In this document: positions 40,004 to 49,633 of the stretch, piece by piece
Numbering within the stretch: position 1 is the stretch's first letter
How the letters are laid out: every line of letters starts with the position of its first letter
Source: Bradyrhizobium sp. CSS354
GTDB lineage: Bacteria; Pseudomonadota; Alphaproteobacteria; Rhizobiales; Xanthobacteraceae
DNA length: 64,000 nucleotides
Assembly: GCF_029051725.1 (NCBI RefSeq)
Contig: NZ_JAACFU010000002.1
Location: 372,001-436,000, forward strand
Direction of reading: 5' to 3'
Translations under genes and position numbers: made by a program
Notes under the pieces: model-generated
Seen by the model: the letters and a program-made list of their open reading frames with translations, nothing else
The model's database searches: none
What the model was told of the DNA's origin: nothing

Positions 40004-42415
40004 TCACGCGGGCGGCTCGCCGGCGAGCACCTCGCGGATCCTCAGTGACAGGTCCGCCTTCCGATACGGCTTCCTCAGCAGCGCAACGCCGGGACCGAGC
40101 TGACCCTCGTGGTCGAGGGCGTTGTCGGTGTAGCCGGACGTATAGAGCACCTTCATCCCGGGGCGGAGGCGCCGCACGGCCTCGGCCAGTTCCTGCCCGT
40201 TCATGCCGCCGGGCATGATGATGTCGGTGAACAGCAGATCGAATTGGGCGCCCTGCTGCACCAGCGCAAGCGCGGTTGCGCCGTCGCCGGCTACGAAGGT
40301 GCGATAGCCGAGGCTGCCGAGCTGGGCGATGACATAGCCCTGCACCAGCGGATCGTCCTCGACGACGAGAACCGTCTCGTGCCCGCGTGCCGCCGCGGGC
40401 GCCTGCAGCGACCCGACCCTCGCCTGCGCTCCGCCCGCAGATCGCGGCAGAAACAGCCGAATCACGGTGCCGCGGCCTTCCTCACTCTCGATCGCAACGC
40501 TGCCGCCGCTCTGCTTGGCGAAGCCGTAGACCATGCTGAGGCCGAGCCCGGTGCCGCGACCGACCCCTTTGGTGGTAAAGAACGGCTCGAACACGCGGTC
40601 GCGGATATCGGCGGGGATGCCATGGCCGGTGTCGGTCACCGCGACCATGATGAAGGCGCCGCGCGTGGCGTCGCCGTCACCAGCACCATCCGCGCCATCG
40701 AATTCGCGGTTCGCGGTCTCGAGCGTCAGCGTGCCGCCGCCAGGCATCGCATCGCGCGCATTGACAGCGAGATTGATGATCGCCGACGACAGCTGCGACG
40801 GATCGGCCATCGCCGGCCAGGCGTCGTCCGCGAGGTGGGTCACGATCTCGACGTTTCCGCCCAGGATCGGCTTCAACAGCTTCGCCGTCTCGAGCACGAG
40901 GCCGTTGACGTCGATCTCGCGCGGCTCCAGCGGCTGGCGACGCGCAAAGGTCAAGAGCTGCGAGGTGATCTCCGCGCCTCGCGCCGCCGCATCGTCGATC
41001 AGCTGGGCGATCGCGGCGAGGTCGGGCTTGTCCGCCAGCCCCTCCCGGACGATCTCGATGGTGCCGGTGATGACAGTGAGCACGTTGTTGAAGTCATGCG
41101 CGACGCCACCGGTGAGCTGACCGATCGCATCCATCTTCTGCGACTGCCGAAGCCGCTCCTCCGTCTCGTGCTGCTCGGTCAGGTCGGTGGCCGAACCACG
41201 ATATCCCATGAAGCGTCCATCGGCGCCGAACACCGGCTGGCCGTTGACGCTAAAATGGCGCGCGCGCCCAGCCGCATCGCGGCCGCGATACTCGAACTTC
41301 CGGAACGGCTCGTGGCGATCCAGCGTCGCCAGGTGACCGCGCCATTTCTGCGGCTCGGCATCGTGGTCGAAGGCGGCGTCTGAACGGCGCCTCCCGATCA
41401 GCGCCCTCGGGTCCATGCCGAAAGCATCGGCCCGCTCTGAAATGTAGGTGAACACGTGATCCGGGCCGGTCTCCCAGAACCAGTCGGATGCGGTCTCGGC
41501 ATAATCGCGGAAGCGCTGCTCGCTCGCGCGGGCGTTCTCCTCGGCGTGCTGCCGGATCTTCAGGTCACGCTCGAGATTCCCATTGGCCTCGCGCAGCTCG
41601 CCATAGGCATGTTCGAGGTTGGCGCACATGGCGTTGAAAGCAACGACCACCTTGTCCAGCTCGTCGGCCTCGTAAGGCGGCCGGCGCTCCAGGCGCAGAG
41701 GCGGCGGCGGCCGTCCGAGGCTGTATTTGCCGACGTACTCGGCGATGGCGCCGAGATGCCGCGTCACCAGCAGATGAAACATGTAGATGATGAACAACGA
41801 GACGAGGAACGTCTTTGCCGCCTGGCTTGCCAGGATGACGAGGGCCCTGTTCAGCAAATGCTGATAGACGTCGGTCAGCGTCGCCTCGACCCGGAGCGTG
41901 CCGATGGCGCGCGAGGTCCCCTGCACCATGGTGGTCAGCGGAAATTCCCGGGTCATGATCGAACGGCTGTTTCGCTCGCCGACTTCGACACGGATAGGAT
42001 CGGGCCGATCGGCGATCTCGCGGACCTCCGCCGCGCGAACGTCAGGCAGCCGCAGAATGCCATCGAGCTGGAGCTTGAGCAGGTTCTGGTCGAGATTCCA
42101 CAGGCTCTCTCCGAGGCTGCCCGTGGTGCTGCGGCCGATCTCGTCCAGCCGCGTCTCGATCAGTCCGACCTCACGATTGTAATCCAGATAGAGCTGGAGC
42201 ACGGTCAGGGTCAGCGTCACGACCGATGAGAACAGCAGCACGGCAGCAAGCAGCCGGGGCCCGACGCCGCTGCGCGACCAGTTGAAGATCCGCGACAGGA
42301 GCGCCGCGAACATGGGAGGCGCGAGCGCGGCGCCAATGCCGGTCAAATCCTGCTTCGCAGCCACCGGCGCAATGGCGCGGCCACGCTTGCTATCGTCGTC
42401 GCCTGCGTTGCCCAT
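40004..42415 (-). CDS. Hybrid histidine kinase with PAS and receiver domains
   Basis: About 803 residues from ATG 42415; ATGs at 42442 and 42313 are alternatives. Two membrane helices (PRLLAAVLLFSSVVTLTLTV and KTFLVSLFIIYMFHLLV) enclose a periplasmic sensor. Then come a HAMP-like linker, a PAS domain (SDWFWETGPDHVFTYISERA), the H-box GGVAHDFNNVLTVITG, the ATP domain (NLAVNARDAM, DTGHGIP, GRGTGLGLSMVYG) and a receiver with its Asp in LLFTDIIMPGGMN. No adjacent regulator gene, so output may pass through a phosphotransfer protein elsewhere. Confidence 0.93.
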   Translation of the reverse strand: MGNAGDDDSKRGRAIAPVAAKQDLTGIGAALAPPMFAALLSRIFNWSRSGVGPRLLAAVLLFSSVVTLTLTVLQLYLDYNREVGLIETRLDEIGRSTTGSLGESLWNLDQNLLKLQLDGILRLPDVRAAEVREIADRPDPIRVEVGERNSRSIMTREFPLTTMVQGTSRAIGTLRVEATLTDVYQHLLNRALVILASQAAKTFLVSLFIIYMFHLLVTRHLGAIAEYVGKYSLGRPPPPLRLERRPPYEADELDKVVVAFNAMCANLEHAYGELREANGNLERDLKIRQHAEENARASEQRFRDYAETASDWFWETGPDHVFTYISERADAFGMDPRALIGRRRSDAAFDHDAEPQKWRGHLATLDRHEPFRKFEYRGRDAAGRARHFSVNGQPVFGADGRFMGYRGSATDLTEQHETEERLRQSQKMDAIGQLTGGVAHDFNNVLTVITGTIEIVREGLADKPDLAAIAQLIDDAAARGAEITSQLLTFARRQPLEPREIDVNGLVLETAKLLKPILGGNVEIVTHLADDAWPAMADPSQLSSAIINLAVNARDAMPGGGTLTLETANREFDGADGAGDGDATRGAFIMVAVTDTGHGIPADIRDRVFEPFFTTKGVGRGTGLGLSMVYGFAKQSGGSVAIESEEGRGTVIRLFLPRSAGGAQARVGSLQAPAAARGHETVLVVEDDPLVQGYVIAQLGSLGYRTFVAGDGATALALVQQGAQFDLLFTDIIMPGGMNGQELAEAVRRLRPGMKVLYTSGYTDNALDHEGQLGPGVALLRKPYRKADLSLRIREVLAGEPPA

Positions 42416-42442
42416 GCACCACGTCCCCGAAAATGGCGGCAC

Positions 42443-42796
42443 CTGCTCAGCCTACCGGTCGCAGCCGCGAGCAAAGTGAACGGTCGAGACCCTGCCTCAG
42501 CAGGCGATACGTGTGGCGATCCTGTCGGCCCATGATCCTGTCGGCCGATGATCCTGTTGGCCCTTGGGCGGCTTGAGCTCGACGGGGTCATATCTTGCGC
42601 CCAGCAACAGGATTCCCGCGCAAACTACCACCTCGCATGCTAGAATGACATCGGTGAAAGTCCGGAGACGCCCGCACAACGGGAACGCGCTGCAAACGTT
42701 GCGGGCCGGCACAGCTGCCATCTCCGGTAGATCGCGCGGCACCGCAATCCGATGGTAGCAGGGCACGCCCAAAAGGCATGGCCAGGGAGATGCGTC
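42443..42796. other. Intergenic region between kinase and binding protein
   Basis: Carries two short direct repeats (GATCCTGT(C/T)GGCC near 42520-42560). No long reading frame with a ribosome-binding site. Promoters for both divergent genes should lie here; no strong consensus match was found by eye. Confidence 0.4.
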
Positions 42797-43510
42797 ATGA
42801 GGCGGATAGTCGTGGTCTGCCTATTGCTGCTCGCGGCAAGCCCGTCGCAGGCGCAAGAGGTCATCCGGCTGGCACGCATCGCCGATATCCCCGATCAATA
42901 TGTCGGCGGCGAGATGCTCCGCGCGGTCTATGCCAGGCTGAACATCAAGCTCGAATTCGAGGATGTCCCCGGCAAGCGCGCGCTCGCGCTGTCGAGCACC
43001 GGCGAGGTCGACGGAGAGGTCCAACGGATCGGAACGCTCTCTCGCGACTACCCGACGCTGATCCAGGTGACACCTGCGATCAATTACATCGAGCCCGCTG
43101 TCTTCACCACGAAACTGCAGTTCGACGTCGCCGGCTGGAATTCAATCAGGGACTACAGCATCGGCATCGTACGCGGCGTCGGCTCGTCGGAAGCCGGTAC
43201 GCGCGGCATGACCCGGGTCACGGCGACCACAAGCCTCGACAACATGGTCAAGATGCTCGATGCCGAGCGCTTCGACGTGATGGTCGCCGACCTCTTCAGC
43301 GGGTTGGCTGCGGTGAGGAAACTCAATCTCCAGGCCAGGATCCATCCGCTCTCACCGCCACTCGAGCGCATCAGCATCTACCACCATCTGCATGAACGCC
43401 ATCGCGATCTCGTGCCGAAGGTAGGAAGGATGATCGAGCAGATGGAGGCGAGCGGCGAGCTCGCCCGGTTGCGGGAAACCCTGATCAAGCAGGTGCTGAG
43501 CGGGATGTGA
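42797..43510 (+). CDS. Periplasmic solute-binding (family 3-like) protein
   Basis: 237 residues from ATG 42797, with a Sec signal peptide (MRRIVVVCLLLLAASPSQAQ). The mature part resembles periplasmic amino-acid-type binding domains used alone as sensors: EVIRLARIADIPDQYVGGEM, then IGIVRGVGSSEAGTRG and RFDVMVADLFSGLAAV. No permease gene nearby. It lies opposite the sensor kinase and may be its ligand-binding partner. Confidence 0.7.
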   Translation: MRRIVVVCLLLLAASPSQAQEVIRLARIADIPDQYVGGEMLRAVYARLNIKLEFEDVPGKRALALSSTGEVDGEVQRIGTLSRDYPTLIQVTPAINYIEPAVFTTKLQFDVAGWNSIRDYSIGIVRGVGSSEAGTRGMTRVTATTSLDNMVKMLDAERFDVMVADLFSGLAAVRKLNLQARIHPLSPPLERISIYHHLHERHRDLVPKVGRMIEQMEASGELARLRETLIKQVLSGM

Positions 43511-43517
43511 CAAGCCG

Positions 43518-43721
43518 TCAGTTCGTGCGAGGCCGCTCCCGCACCGCTACCGCGGCGATCAACAGCCCGACGCACCAGGCCATGGCGGCCCGCGGCGGCT
43601 CGCTGCCGAGCAGCACGGTGAAGATGCCCGCAAGCAGGCATGGCGCGATCGCCTTACCGGACCTGCTCGCGAGCGAAAGCAGAAACGGCATCGCGGCGAT
43701 CGATATCTGCACGGCGTTCAT
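43518..43721 (-). CDS. Small two-helix membrane protein
   Basis: 67 residues from ATG 43721: hydrophobic AVQISIAAMPFLLSLASRSG, then PCLLAGIFTVLLG and AMAWCVGLLIAAVAV. Function unknown. Convergent with the binding protein gene. Confidence 0.5.
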   Translation of the reverse strand: MNAVQISIAAMPFLLSLASRSGKAIAPCLLAGIFTVLLGSEPPRAAMAWCVGLLIAAVAVRERPRTN

Positions 43722-43750
43722 TGTCGCACGCTGTTTCGCAAGTGTTGGGC

Positions 43751-43930
43751 TTAGAAGCCGCAAACGTTCATTGCGCGCGGGCGCTTGCCGCGCCGGCTTT
43801 CGACGATGCGCTCGCCGCCGCTCTCGGCCGAGCTGCCATAATAGCGGTGGTGGCCGCTCTGGTCGTGCAGATCCGCAGCGTCCGACTTTCCCGCCCGACG
43901 CGCGTCGCAGATGATCTTGATGGTCGACAT
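43751..43930 (-). CDS. Small basic unknown protein
   Basis: 59 residues from ATG 43930, with GGAGG upstream: STIKIICDARRAGKSDAADL, then HHRYYGSSAESGGERIVESR. Not a recognised domain. Confidence 0.5.
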   Translation of the reverse strand: MSTIKIICDARRAGKSDAADLHDQSGHHRYYGSSAESGGERIVESRRGKRPRAMNVCGF

Positions 43931-44126
43931 GGCCGCCTCCGAAGTGTTCTTGGTGGCAATCAGTCGCGCCGATTTCGGACGGCGTTCACATCTTTCGGCC
44001 GCAATCGGGTTTCGGGAAGGTTTCGTCGCCCTGCCCCGCGACGCAATATTTCCCAAACCCCATTGTCGGCTGCGACGGTGGTGATACGTCCTTCGGACGC
44101 GCGCAGCGAAAATCAACGAGGTGACG

Positions 44127-44513
44127 ATGCTTTACGCCATCCTGGCCTATCACGTGGAAGACGAGATCTTGTCCTGGACCCCCGAGAAGGACGCCGCGGT
44201 CGTGGCCAAAGTCATCGAGGTTCAGGCTCCCCTCCGGGCAAGCGGGCACTTTGGCCCGGCCGCCCGCCTGGATGAGACCCGAAAGGCCCGCACCTTGCGT
44301 GGCCCCGGCGCGGGCGTCGTGCTGGACGGCCCGTTTGCCGAGACCAAGGAGCAGCTTCTGGGCTTCCACCTCGTCGAATACGACACGGACGAGGAGGCGA
44401 TCGCGGCCGCGCGGACGCTGCGGCAGGTCAATCCGTCAGCGGTCTACGAAATCCGCCCGGTCAAGCTTTACGTGCCGGCCGACGGGTTCGGCGCGACGCC
44501 TTCCGGCGAATGA
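44127..44513 (+). CDS. YciI-family protein
   Basis: 128 residues from ATG 44127, preceded by GAGGTG. Ferredoxin-like YCII fold: MLYAILAYHVEDEILSW, then GPFAETKEQLLGFHLVEYDT and a long C-terminal helix (DEEAIAAARTLRQ). Family members include dehydrochlorinase-like enzymes and sigma-factor partners. Here it stands alone, so the role is open. Confidence 0.88.
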   Translation: MLYAILAYHVEDEILSWTPEKDAAVVAKVIEVQAPLRASGHFGPAARLDETRKARTLRGPGAGVVLDGPFAETKEQLLGFHLVEYDTDEEAIAAARTLRQVNPSAVYEIRPVKLYVPADGFGATPSGE

Positions 44514-44522
44514 ACGGCAGGC

Positions 44523-45113
44523 CTACTTGTCCGTCCCGGTCGGCCCGACATAGAAGCGCTGGATCAGCAGCCCGCCGAAGGCGATGAACCACACGAACGG
44601 CGCGACTTGCGGCGCGAACGCCGCAACGACCGTGCCCGGGATGAACACCAGCAGCGGAAACAGCGAGGCCATGATCTCGTGGCGCCAGCCGCCCAGGATC
44701 CTCCACCACAGCCAGGCATTGAGGCCGGCGATCGCAGTCAGGTGCAGGCCGTAGAGCACGGCGACCGCACTGCTCCTGGGGTAGTTGGTGTAGAGGCCGT
44801 TGGTCACCGGCAGCAGCACGATCGACAGCAGGAAGAACAGATTGAGGATCACCGCGCCGCGGCTGCCGACGGGCTGGCGCGCCAGCCGCCGGTGATGGCT
44901 GATCCAGAACACGCCGGCGATGATGAAGCTGAGCGCGAGACCCGCGAGCTTGCCGGAATAGACCCGGGCGAGATCGTTCCAGTCGGGCGCGCTGGTGAAC
45001 ACCGCAGCCTTGGGCAGGTCGTAGGCGAGCAGCGTCATGGCGACGCCAAAGATGGTGTTGCTGAGCGATTCCAGCCGTCGCATCTCGAACTGGTCGGATT
45101 TGAGCTCGGTCAT
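44523..45113 (-). CDS. TMEM175-family potassium channel subunit
   Basis: 196 residues from ATG 45113. The first helix contains the family pore motif in modified form (RLESLSNTIFGVAMTLLAYD). Six hydrophobic segments in total, including LNLFFLLSIVLLPVTNGLYT and IMASLFPLLVFIPGTVVAA. Prokaryotic members form tetrameric potassium channels lacking the classical selectivity filter. Convergent with YciI. Confidence 0.8.
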   Translation of the reverse strand: MTELKSDQFEMRRLESLSNTIFGVAMTLLAYDLPKAAVFTSAPDWNDLARVYSGKLAGLALSFIIAGVFWISHHRRLARQPVGSRGAVILNLFFLLSIVLLPVTNGLYTNYPRSSAVAVLYGLHLTAIAGLNAWLWWRILGGWRHEIMASLFPLLVFIPGTVVAAFAPQVAPFVWFIAFGGLLIQRFYVGPTGTDK

Positions 45114-45242
45114 GCCAGGTGGCGCTCTTTTCGGAATGGAACCTTGGGCCGTCTTGTCCCTAGGTCTTAACATCGGTCCCGTCCAGACGCATTGCGATTC
45201 GCAGCGGGATCGCCGACTCTGGCTGTTTCACCGGGGCGATTC

Positions 45243-47300
45243 GTGGCGACATATCTGGACACGCTCAATGCGGAGCAGCGCCGCGCCGTGGAGCATGGCG
45301 TGGTCGATGGTGCGACCGTGGGCGCGCCCCTGCTCGTCATCGCCGGTGCGGGCTCCGGCAAGACCAACACGCTGGCCCATCGCGTCGCGCACCTGATCGT
45401 CGCGGGCAGCGATCCGCGCCGCATCCTCTTGATGACGTTCTCGCGCCGCGCCGCGGCCGAGATGTCCGGCCGGGTCGAGCGCATCGCCCGAAAAGTACTC
45501 GGCGAGAACAACGCCGCGATCATGCGCGACGCGCTTACCTGGGCCGGCACCTTCCACGGCATCGGCGCGCGGTTGCTGCGCGAATATGCCGAGCGGATCG
45601 GCGTCGATCCTGCCTTCACCATCCACGACCGCGAGGATTCCGCCGACCTGATGAACCTGGTCCGGCACGAGCGCGGATTGTCGAAGACGGAGAGCCGCTT
45701 TCCCGCCAAAGGCACCTGCCTGTCGATCTACTCGCGCTGCGTCAATGCCGAGATGGAGATCGAGAAAGTGTTAGGGGCGCACTATCCCTGGTGCGCGGGC
45801 TGGGCGGCCGAGCTGAAGGGCCTGTTCGCGGCCTATGTCGAGGCCAAGCAGGCCCAGCACGTGCTCGATTACGACGATCTCCTGCTCTACTGGTCGCAGA
45901 TGATGAGCGATGCGCTGATCGCGGAAGAAATCGGCGGCCGCTTCGATCATGTGCTGGTCGACGAATATCAGGACACCAACCGCCTGCAATCCTCGATCCT
46001 GCTGGCGCTGAAGCCGGACGGACGCGGCCTCACCGTGGTCGGCGACGACGCGCAGTCGATCTACTCGTTCCGCGCCGCCACTGTCCGCAACATCCTGGAT
46101 TTTCCGCAGAGCTTCTCGCCCCGCGCCGAGATGATCACGCTCGACCGCAATTACCGCTCGACGCAACCCGTGCTGGCCGCGGCCAACGGCGTCATCGGCC
46201 TGGCGCGCGAGCGCTTCACCAAGAACCTCTGGACCGACCGCAGCTCCGCGCAAAAACCACAGCTCGTCACCGTGCATGACGAGACCGACCAGGCCCGTTA
46301 CATCGTCGAGGAGGTGCTGGCCAACCGTGAGCAAGGCGCGCTCCTGAAGCACCAGGCGGTGCTGTTCCGGACCTCCTCGCATTCGGGCCCGCTGGAGATC
46401 GAGCTCACGCGCCGCAACATTCCCTTTGTCAAGTTCGGCGGGCTCAAGTTTCTCGACGCCGCGCATGTCAAGGACGTGCTGGCGCTGCTGCGCTTCACCG
46501 AGAATCCGCGCGACCGCGTCGCCGGGTTTCGCATCCTGCATCTGTTGCCGGGCATCGGACCTGCGACGGCGCAGCGTGTGCTCGACCAGATGGCGGAGAG
46601 CTCCGATCCGCTCGCCGCGCTCGGCCAGCTCCCGGTGCCGCCACGCACCGGCGCGGACTGGACCGGCTTCGTCCGCACGATCGAAAATTTGCGCTATTCG
46701 GAATGGCCGGCCGATCTCGAACGCGTGCGGCTCTGGTACGAACCGCATCTCGATCGCCTGCACGAGGATTCCGAGACGCGCCGCGCCGATCTGATGCAGC
46801 TCGAGCAGATCGCGAGCGGCTATGCCTCACGCGAGAAATTCCTGACCGAGCTCACGCTCGATCCCCCGGATGCAACCAGCGACAAATCCGGGCCCCCCTT
46901 GCGCGACGAGGACTATCTGATCCTCTCCACCGTCCACTCCGCCAAGGGCCAGGAGTGGAAATCGGTGTTCGTGCTCAACGTAGTCGACGGCTGCATGCCG
47001 TCGGATCTCGGCGCCGGCACCAGCGCCGAGCTCGAGGAGGAACGCCGCCTGCTCTATGTCGCGATGACGCGCGCCAAGGACGATCTGCACCTCGTGGTGC
47101 CGCAGCGCTTCTTCGTCCACGGCCAGGCCGCCAAGGGCGACCGCCACGTCTACGCCTCGCGCACCCGCTTCATCCCGGAGCAGCTCGTCTATCTGTTCGA
47201 GCGTACTGCCTGGCCGAAGGCCGGGGCAAGCGCAGCGCGCACTGCCGCGCAAGGCCCGAAGGTCGACATCGGCGCTCGGATGCGGGGAATGTGGCGGTAA
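45243..47300 (+). CDS. UvrD/Rep-type superfamily 1 DNA helicase
   Basis: 685 residues from GTG 45243, the start that fits the family N-terminus (YLDTLNAEQRRAVEHG); an upstream in-frame ATG adds 17 residues. SF1 motifs: Q-motif, Walker A IAGAGSGKTNT, LMTFSRRAAAEM (motif Ia), VLVDEYQDTN (II), GDDAQSIYSFRAA (III), LDRNYRST (IV), STVHSAKGQEW (V) and VAMTRAKDDL (VI). It unwinds 3'-5' during repair or replication restart. The C-terminus lacks the extra region of canonical UvrD, so it is a shorter paralogue. Confidence 0.93.
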   Translation: MATYLDTLNAEQRRAVEHGVVDGATVGAPLLVIAGAGSGKTNTLAHRVAHLIVAGSDPRRILLMTFSRRAAAEMSGRVERIARKVLGENNAAIMRDALTWAGTFHGIGARLLREYAERIGVDPAFTIHDREDSADLMNLVRHERGLSKTESRFPAKGTCLSIYSRCVNAEMEIEKVLGAHYPWCAGWAAELKGLFAAYVEAKQAQHVLDYDDLLLYWSQMMSDALIAEEIGGRFDHVLVDEYQDTNRLQSSILLALKPDGRGLTVVGDDAQSIYSFRAATVRNILDFPQSFSPRAEMITLDRNYRSTQPVLAAANGVIGLARERFTKNLWTDRSSAQKPQLVTVHDETDQARYIVEEVLANREQGALLKHQAVLFRTSSHSGPLEIELTRRNIPFVKFGGLKFLDAAHVKDVLALLRFTENPRDRVAGFRILHLLPGIGPATAQRVLDQMAESSDPLAALGQLPVPPRTGADWTGFVRTIENLRYSEWPADLERVRLWYEPHLDRLHEDSETRRADLMQLEQIASGYASREKFLTELTLDPPDATSDKSGPPLRDEDYLILSTVHSAKGQEWKSVFVLNVVDGCMPSDLGAGTSAELEEERRLLYVAMTRAKDDLHLVVPQRFFVHGQAAKGDRHVYASRTRFIPEQLVYLFERTAWPKAGASAARTAAQGPKVDIGARMRGMWR

Positions 47301-47357
47301 GACACAAGAGGCTGGTGTCGGGGCCTGTCAGGATAACTGGAACAACAGAGGTCCGAC

Positions 47358-48338
47358 ATGAAAGCGGTCGTCGTCGAACAATACGCGCCCATCGATCAAA
47401 TCGCCCTGAAGGACGTTCCGTCTCCGCGCATCGAGCCCGGACAGCTGCGCGTCCGGGTAGAGGCGGCAGGGATCGGATTTGTCGACGGCTTGAAGATCGA
47501 GGGGCGCTATCAGACCAAAGATCCCCTGCCCTTTATTCCCGGAACTGAATTCGCAGGGATCGTGGACGAAGCGCCCGGTGCACCGGGCGGCTATCAACCC
47601 GGCATGCGCGTGATGGGGATGACGCGCTCGGGCGCGCTTGCCGAAGAGATCGTCGTCACCCCCGAAGCGCTCTACCCCCTGCCGGACGGCGTCGCGGCCG
47701 AGGTCGCCGCCTCGTTTCGTGCCAATTACCTGACAGCCCTCTATGCGCTGAGTGCGCGCGCGTCGCTCAGCGCAGGCGAACAGCTCCTGGTGCTGGGCGC
47801 AGCCGGCGGCACGGGAATCGCGGCTGTCCAGATTGGCAGGCTGCTCGGCGCCCGTGTGATGGCAGCGGCATCGACACCAGACAAGCGCGAGTTCGCGCGA
47901 CAGCACGGCGCCGATGCTGTGGTTGACTACACGCAGATCAACTGGCGCGATACGTTGAAGGAATTAACCGGAGGACACGGCGCCGACGTGATCTTCGACC
48001 CCGTCGGCGGCGAGGTCTCGGTGCAGGCCTTTCGCTCCATCGCCTGGCGCGGACGTCATCTCGTGGTTGGCTTTGCTGCCGGCGCGATCCCCGCGCTACC
48101 GTTCAATCTGCCGCTGCTGAAGGGCGGCGCCCTGCTCGGCGTCGACCTCGCGCAGCTTCCGATCCGCGAGCCCGAGGTGCAGAAGCGCCTGATGTCGGAG
48201 CTGGTGGCCTGGTTGGCCGAGGGCCAGCTGAAGCCTGTGGTCGGTCGCGTCTTCGCGCTGGATGATTTCCGGGAAGCGTTCAGGACCATGCAGACGCGCG
48301 GGGCGCTTGGCAAGATGGTCGTGCGCATCCCGAAATAG
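47358..48338 (+). CDS. Quinone oxidoreductase-type medium-chain dehydrogenase (zinc-free)
   Basis: 326 residues, ATG 47358 with AGAGG upstream. MDR fold: GIGFVDGLKIEGRYQTKDPL, PGTEFAGIVDE, cofactor loop LGAAGGTGIAAV (about residue 147) and AFRTMQTRGALGKMV. The zinc-binding cysteine and histidine set is absent, matching quinone oxidoreductases that use NADPH. Confidence 0.9.
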   Translation: MKAVVVEQYAPIDQIALKDVPSPRIEPGQLRVRVEAAGIGFVDGLKIEGRYQTKDPLPFIPGTEFAGIVDEAPGAPGGYQPGMRVMGMTRSGALAEEIVVTPEALYPLPDGVAAEVAASFRANYLTALYALSARASLSAGEQLLVLGAAGGTGIAAVQIGRLLGARVMAAASTPDKREFARQHGADAVVDYTQINWRDTLKELTGGHGADVIFDPVGGEVSVQAFRSIAWRGRHLVVGFAAGAIPALPFNLPLLKGGALLGVDLAQLPIREPEVQKRLMSELVAWLAEGQLKPVVGRVFALDDFREAFRTMQTRGALGKMVVRIPK

Positions 48339-48368
48339 GACGCACCGGGGCGCGGGATGTGGCGGCAG

Positions 48369-49616
48369 CTAAGCGCCCAGCCGATCGAACTGGACCTTGC
48401 CTGCCTTCATCACCAGCGGAATGTGCTCGCCCTGGCCGAGAAGGCAGGCGACATCGCGCAGCGGATTGCCGTCGACCACCAGCAGGTCGGCAATGGCTTC
48501 GGGCGCGATCCGGCCGAGCCTGCCCTCCATGCCGAGCACCTCGGCGCCGACCAATGTCGCGCTGGCGATGACGGCGCGCGGACCGAGAATCTCGGCGCGG
48601 ATACGGAATTCGTCGCTCTGGAGCCGTTGGGACGGCCCAAGCAGGTCGCTGCCAAACCCCATCTTCACGCCCGCATCGCGGTAGATCGTGAGCGAACGCA
48701 GGCCGGCGTCGCGCACATCGGCGATCTTGGCAACGCTTTCGGGCGGCAGGCCATATTGGGCGCCCTCGTTGGCGAGCGCCTCATAGGTGACGAGCGTCGG
48801 CACCACATAGGCGCCCTTCTCGGCCATCAGCTGCGCGGTCGGAGCATCGACCAGGTTGCCGTGCTCGATGGTGCGTACCCCGCAGCGCACCGCGCGTTCG
48901 ATGGCAGCAGCGGTGTAGGCGTGGGCGAGCACATAGGTCTGACGCCCGCGCGCCTCCTCGACGATGGCGCGGATCTCGTCCTCGGAGTAGCCGAAGGCGC
49001 CGACCGGATCGGTCGGTGAAGCCACGCCGCCTGAGGCCATGATCTTGATCTGGTCCGCCCCCATCTGGAGCTCCTCGCGCGCCGCCCTGCGCACGCCGTC
49101 GACACCGTCGGCAACGCGCGCCAGCGCGCCGACACGCACGCAGCAGGGGCACGGTGCGTCGCTGGCGAGGTAATCCGAACGCGCCCGCATGTCGCCGTGC
49201 CCGCCGGTCTGGCTGAGCGCACGTCCCGAGACGAACAGCCGCGGACCGTCGGTGAGTCCGGTCTCGATCGCCTGCTTCAGCGCATGGCCGGCGCCGCCGG
49301 CGTCGCGCACGGTGGTGAAGCCCCGCCGCAGCATGCCGCGCAGCAGCAGCGTCGAGCGCAGCGTCACCAGCACGTTCGGCATGTGCACCTGCTGCGCCAA
49401 ATTGAGCTCGACGGCGATCGCATGCACGTGCAAGTCGATCAGGCCGGGCATCAGCGTCTTGCCCTTCAGATCGATGGTGCGATCGGCTTCGGCCTGGAGC
49501 GGCTGATCGGAAACCTCCTTGATCAGATTGTCCTCGACCAGCACATGATGTCCCTCCAGGAGGTCCGGCTGAAGCGGATCGAGCAGAGCGGCGTTCTTGA
49601 AGAGCACACGGGACAT
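48369..49616 (-). CDS. Metal-dependent amidohydrolase (prolidase/imidazolone-like)
   Basis: 415 residues from ATG 49616. Binuclear amidohydrolase marks: HVH in GLIDLHVHAIA, the carboxylated Lys in IKIMASGGVASP, His in LAHAYTAA, His in TIEHGNLV, and Asp in MGFGSDLLG. An unusual CPCC cluster sits in the loop after RSDYLAS. It hydrolyses an amide or cyclic amide. It is the third gene of an MFS-GAF-amidohydrolase operon facing a LysR regulator, so it probably degrades an imported compound. Confidence 0.9.
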   Translation of the reverse strand: MSRVLFKNAALLDPLQPDLLEGHHVLVEDNLIKEVSDQPLQAEADRTIDLKGKTLMPGLIDLHVHAIAVELNLAQQVHMPNVLVTLRSTLLLRGMLRRGFTTVRDAGGAGHALKQAIETGLTDGPRLFVSGRALSQTGGHGDMRARSDYLASDAPCPCCVRVGALARVADGVDGVRRAAREELQMGADQIKIMASGGVASPTDPVGAFGYSEDEIRAIVEEARGRQTYVLAHAYTAAAIERAVRCGVRTIEHGNLVDAPTAQLMAEKGAYVVPTLVTYEALANEGAQYGLPPESVAKIADVRDAGLRSLTIYRDAGVKMGFGSDLLGPSQRLQSDEFRIRAEILGPRAVIASATLVGAEVLGMEGRLGRIAPEAIADLLVVDGNPLRDVACLLGQGEHIPLVMKAGKVQFDRLGA

Positions 49617-49633
49617 GACGACTTCCTGTCTTA

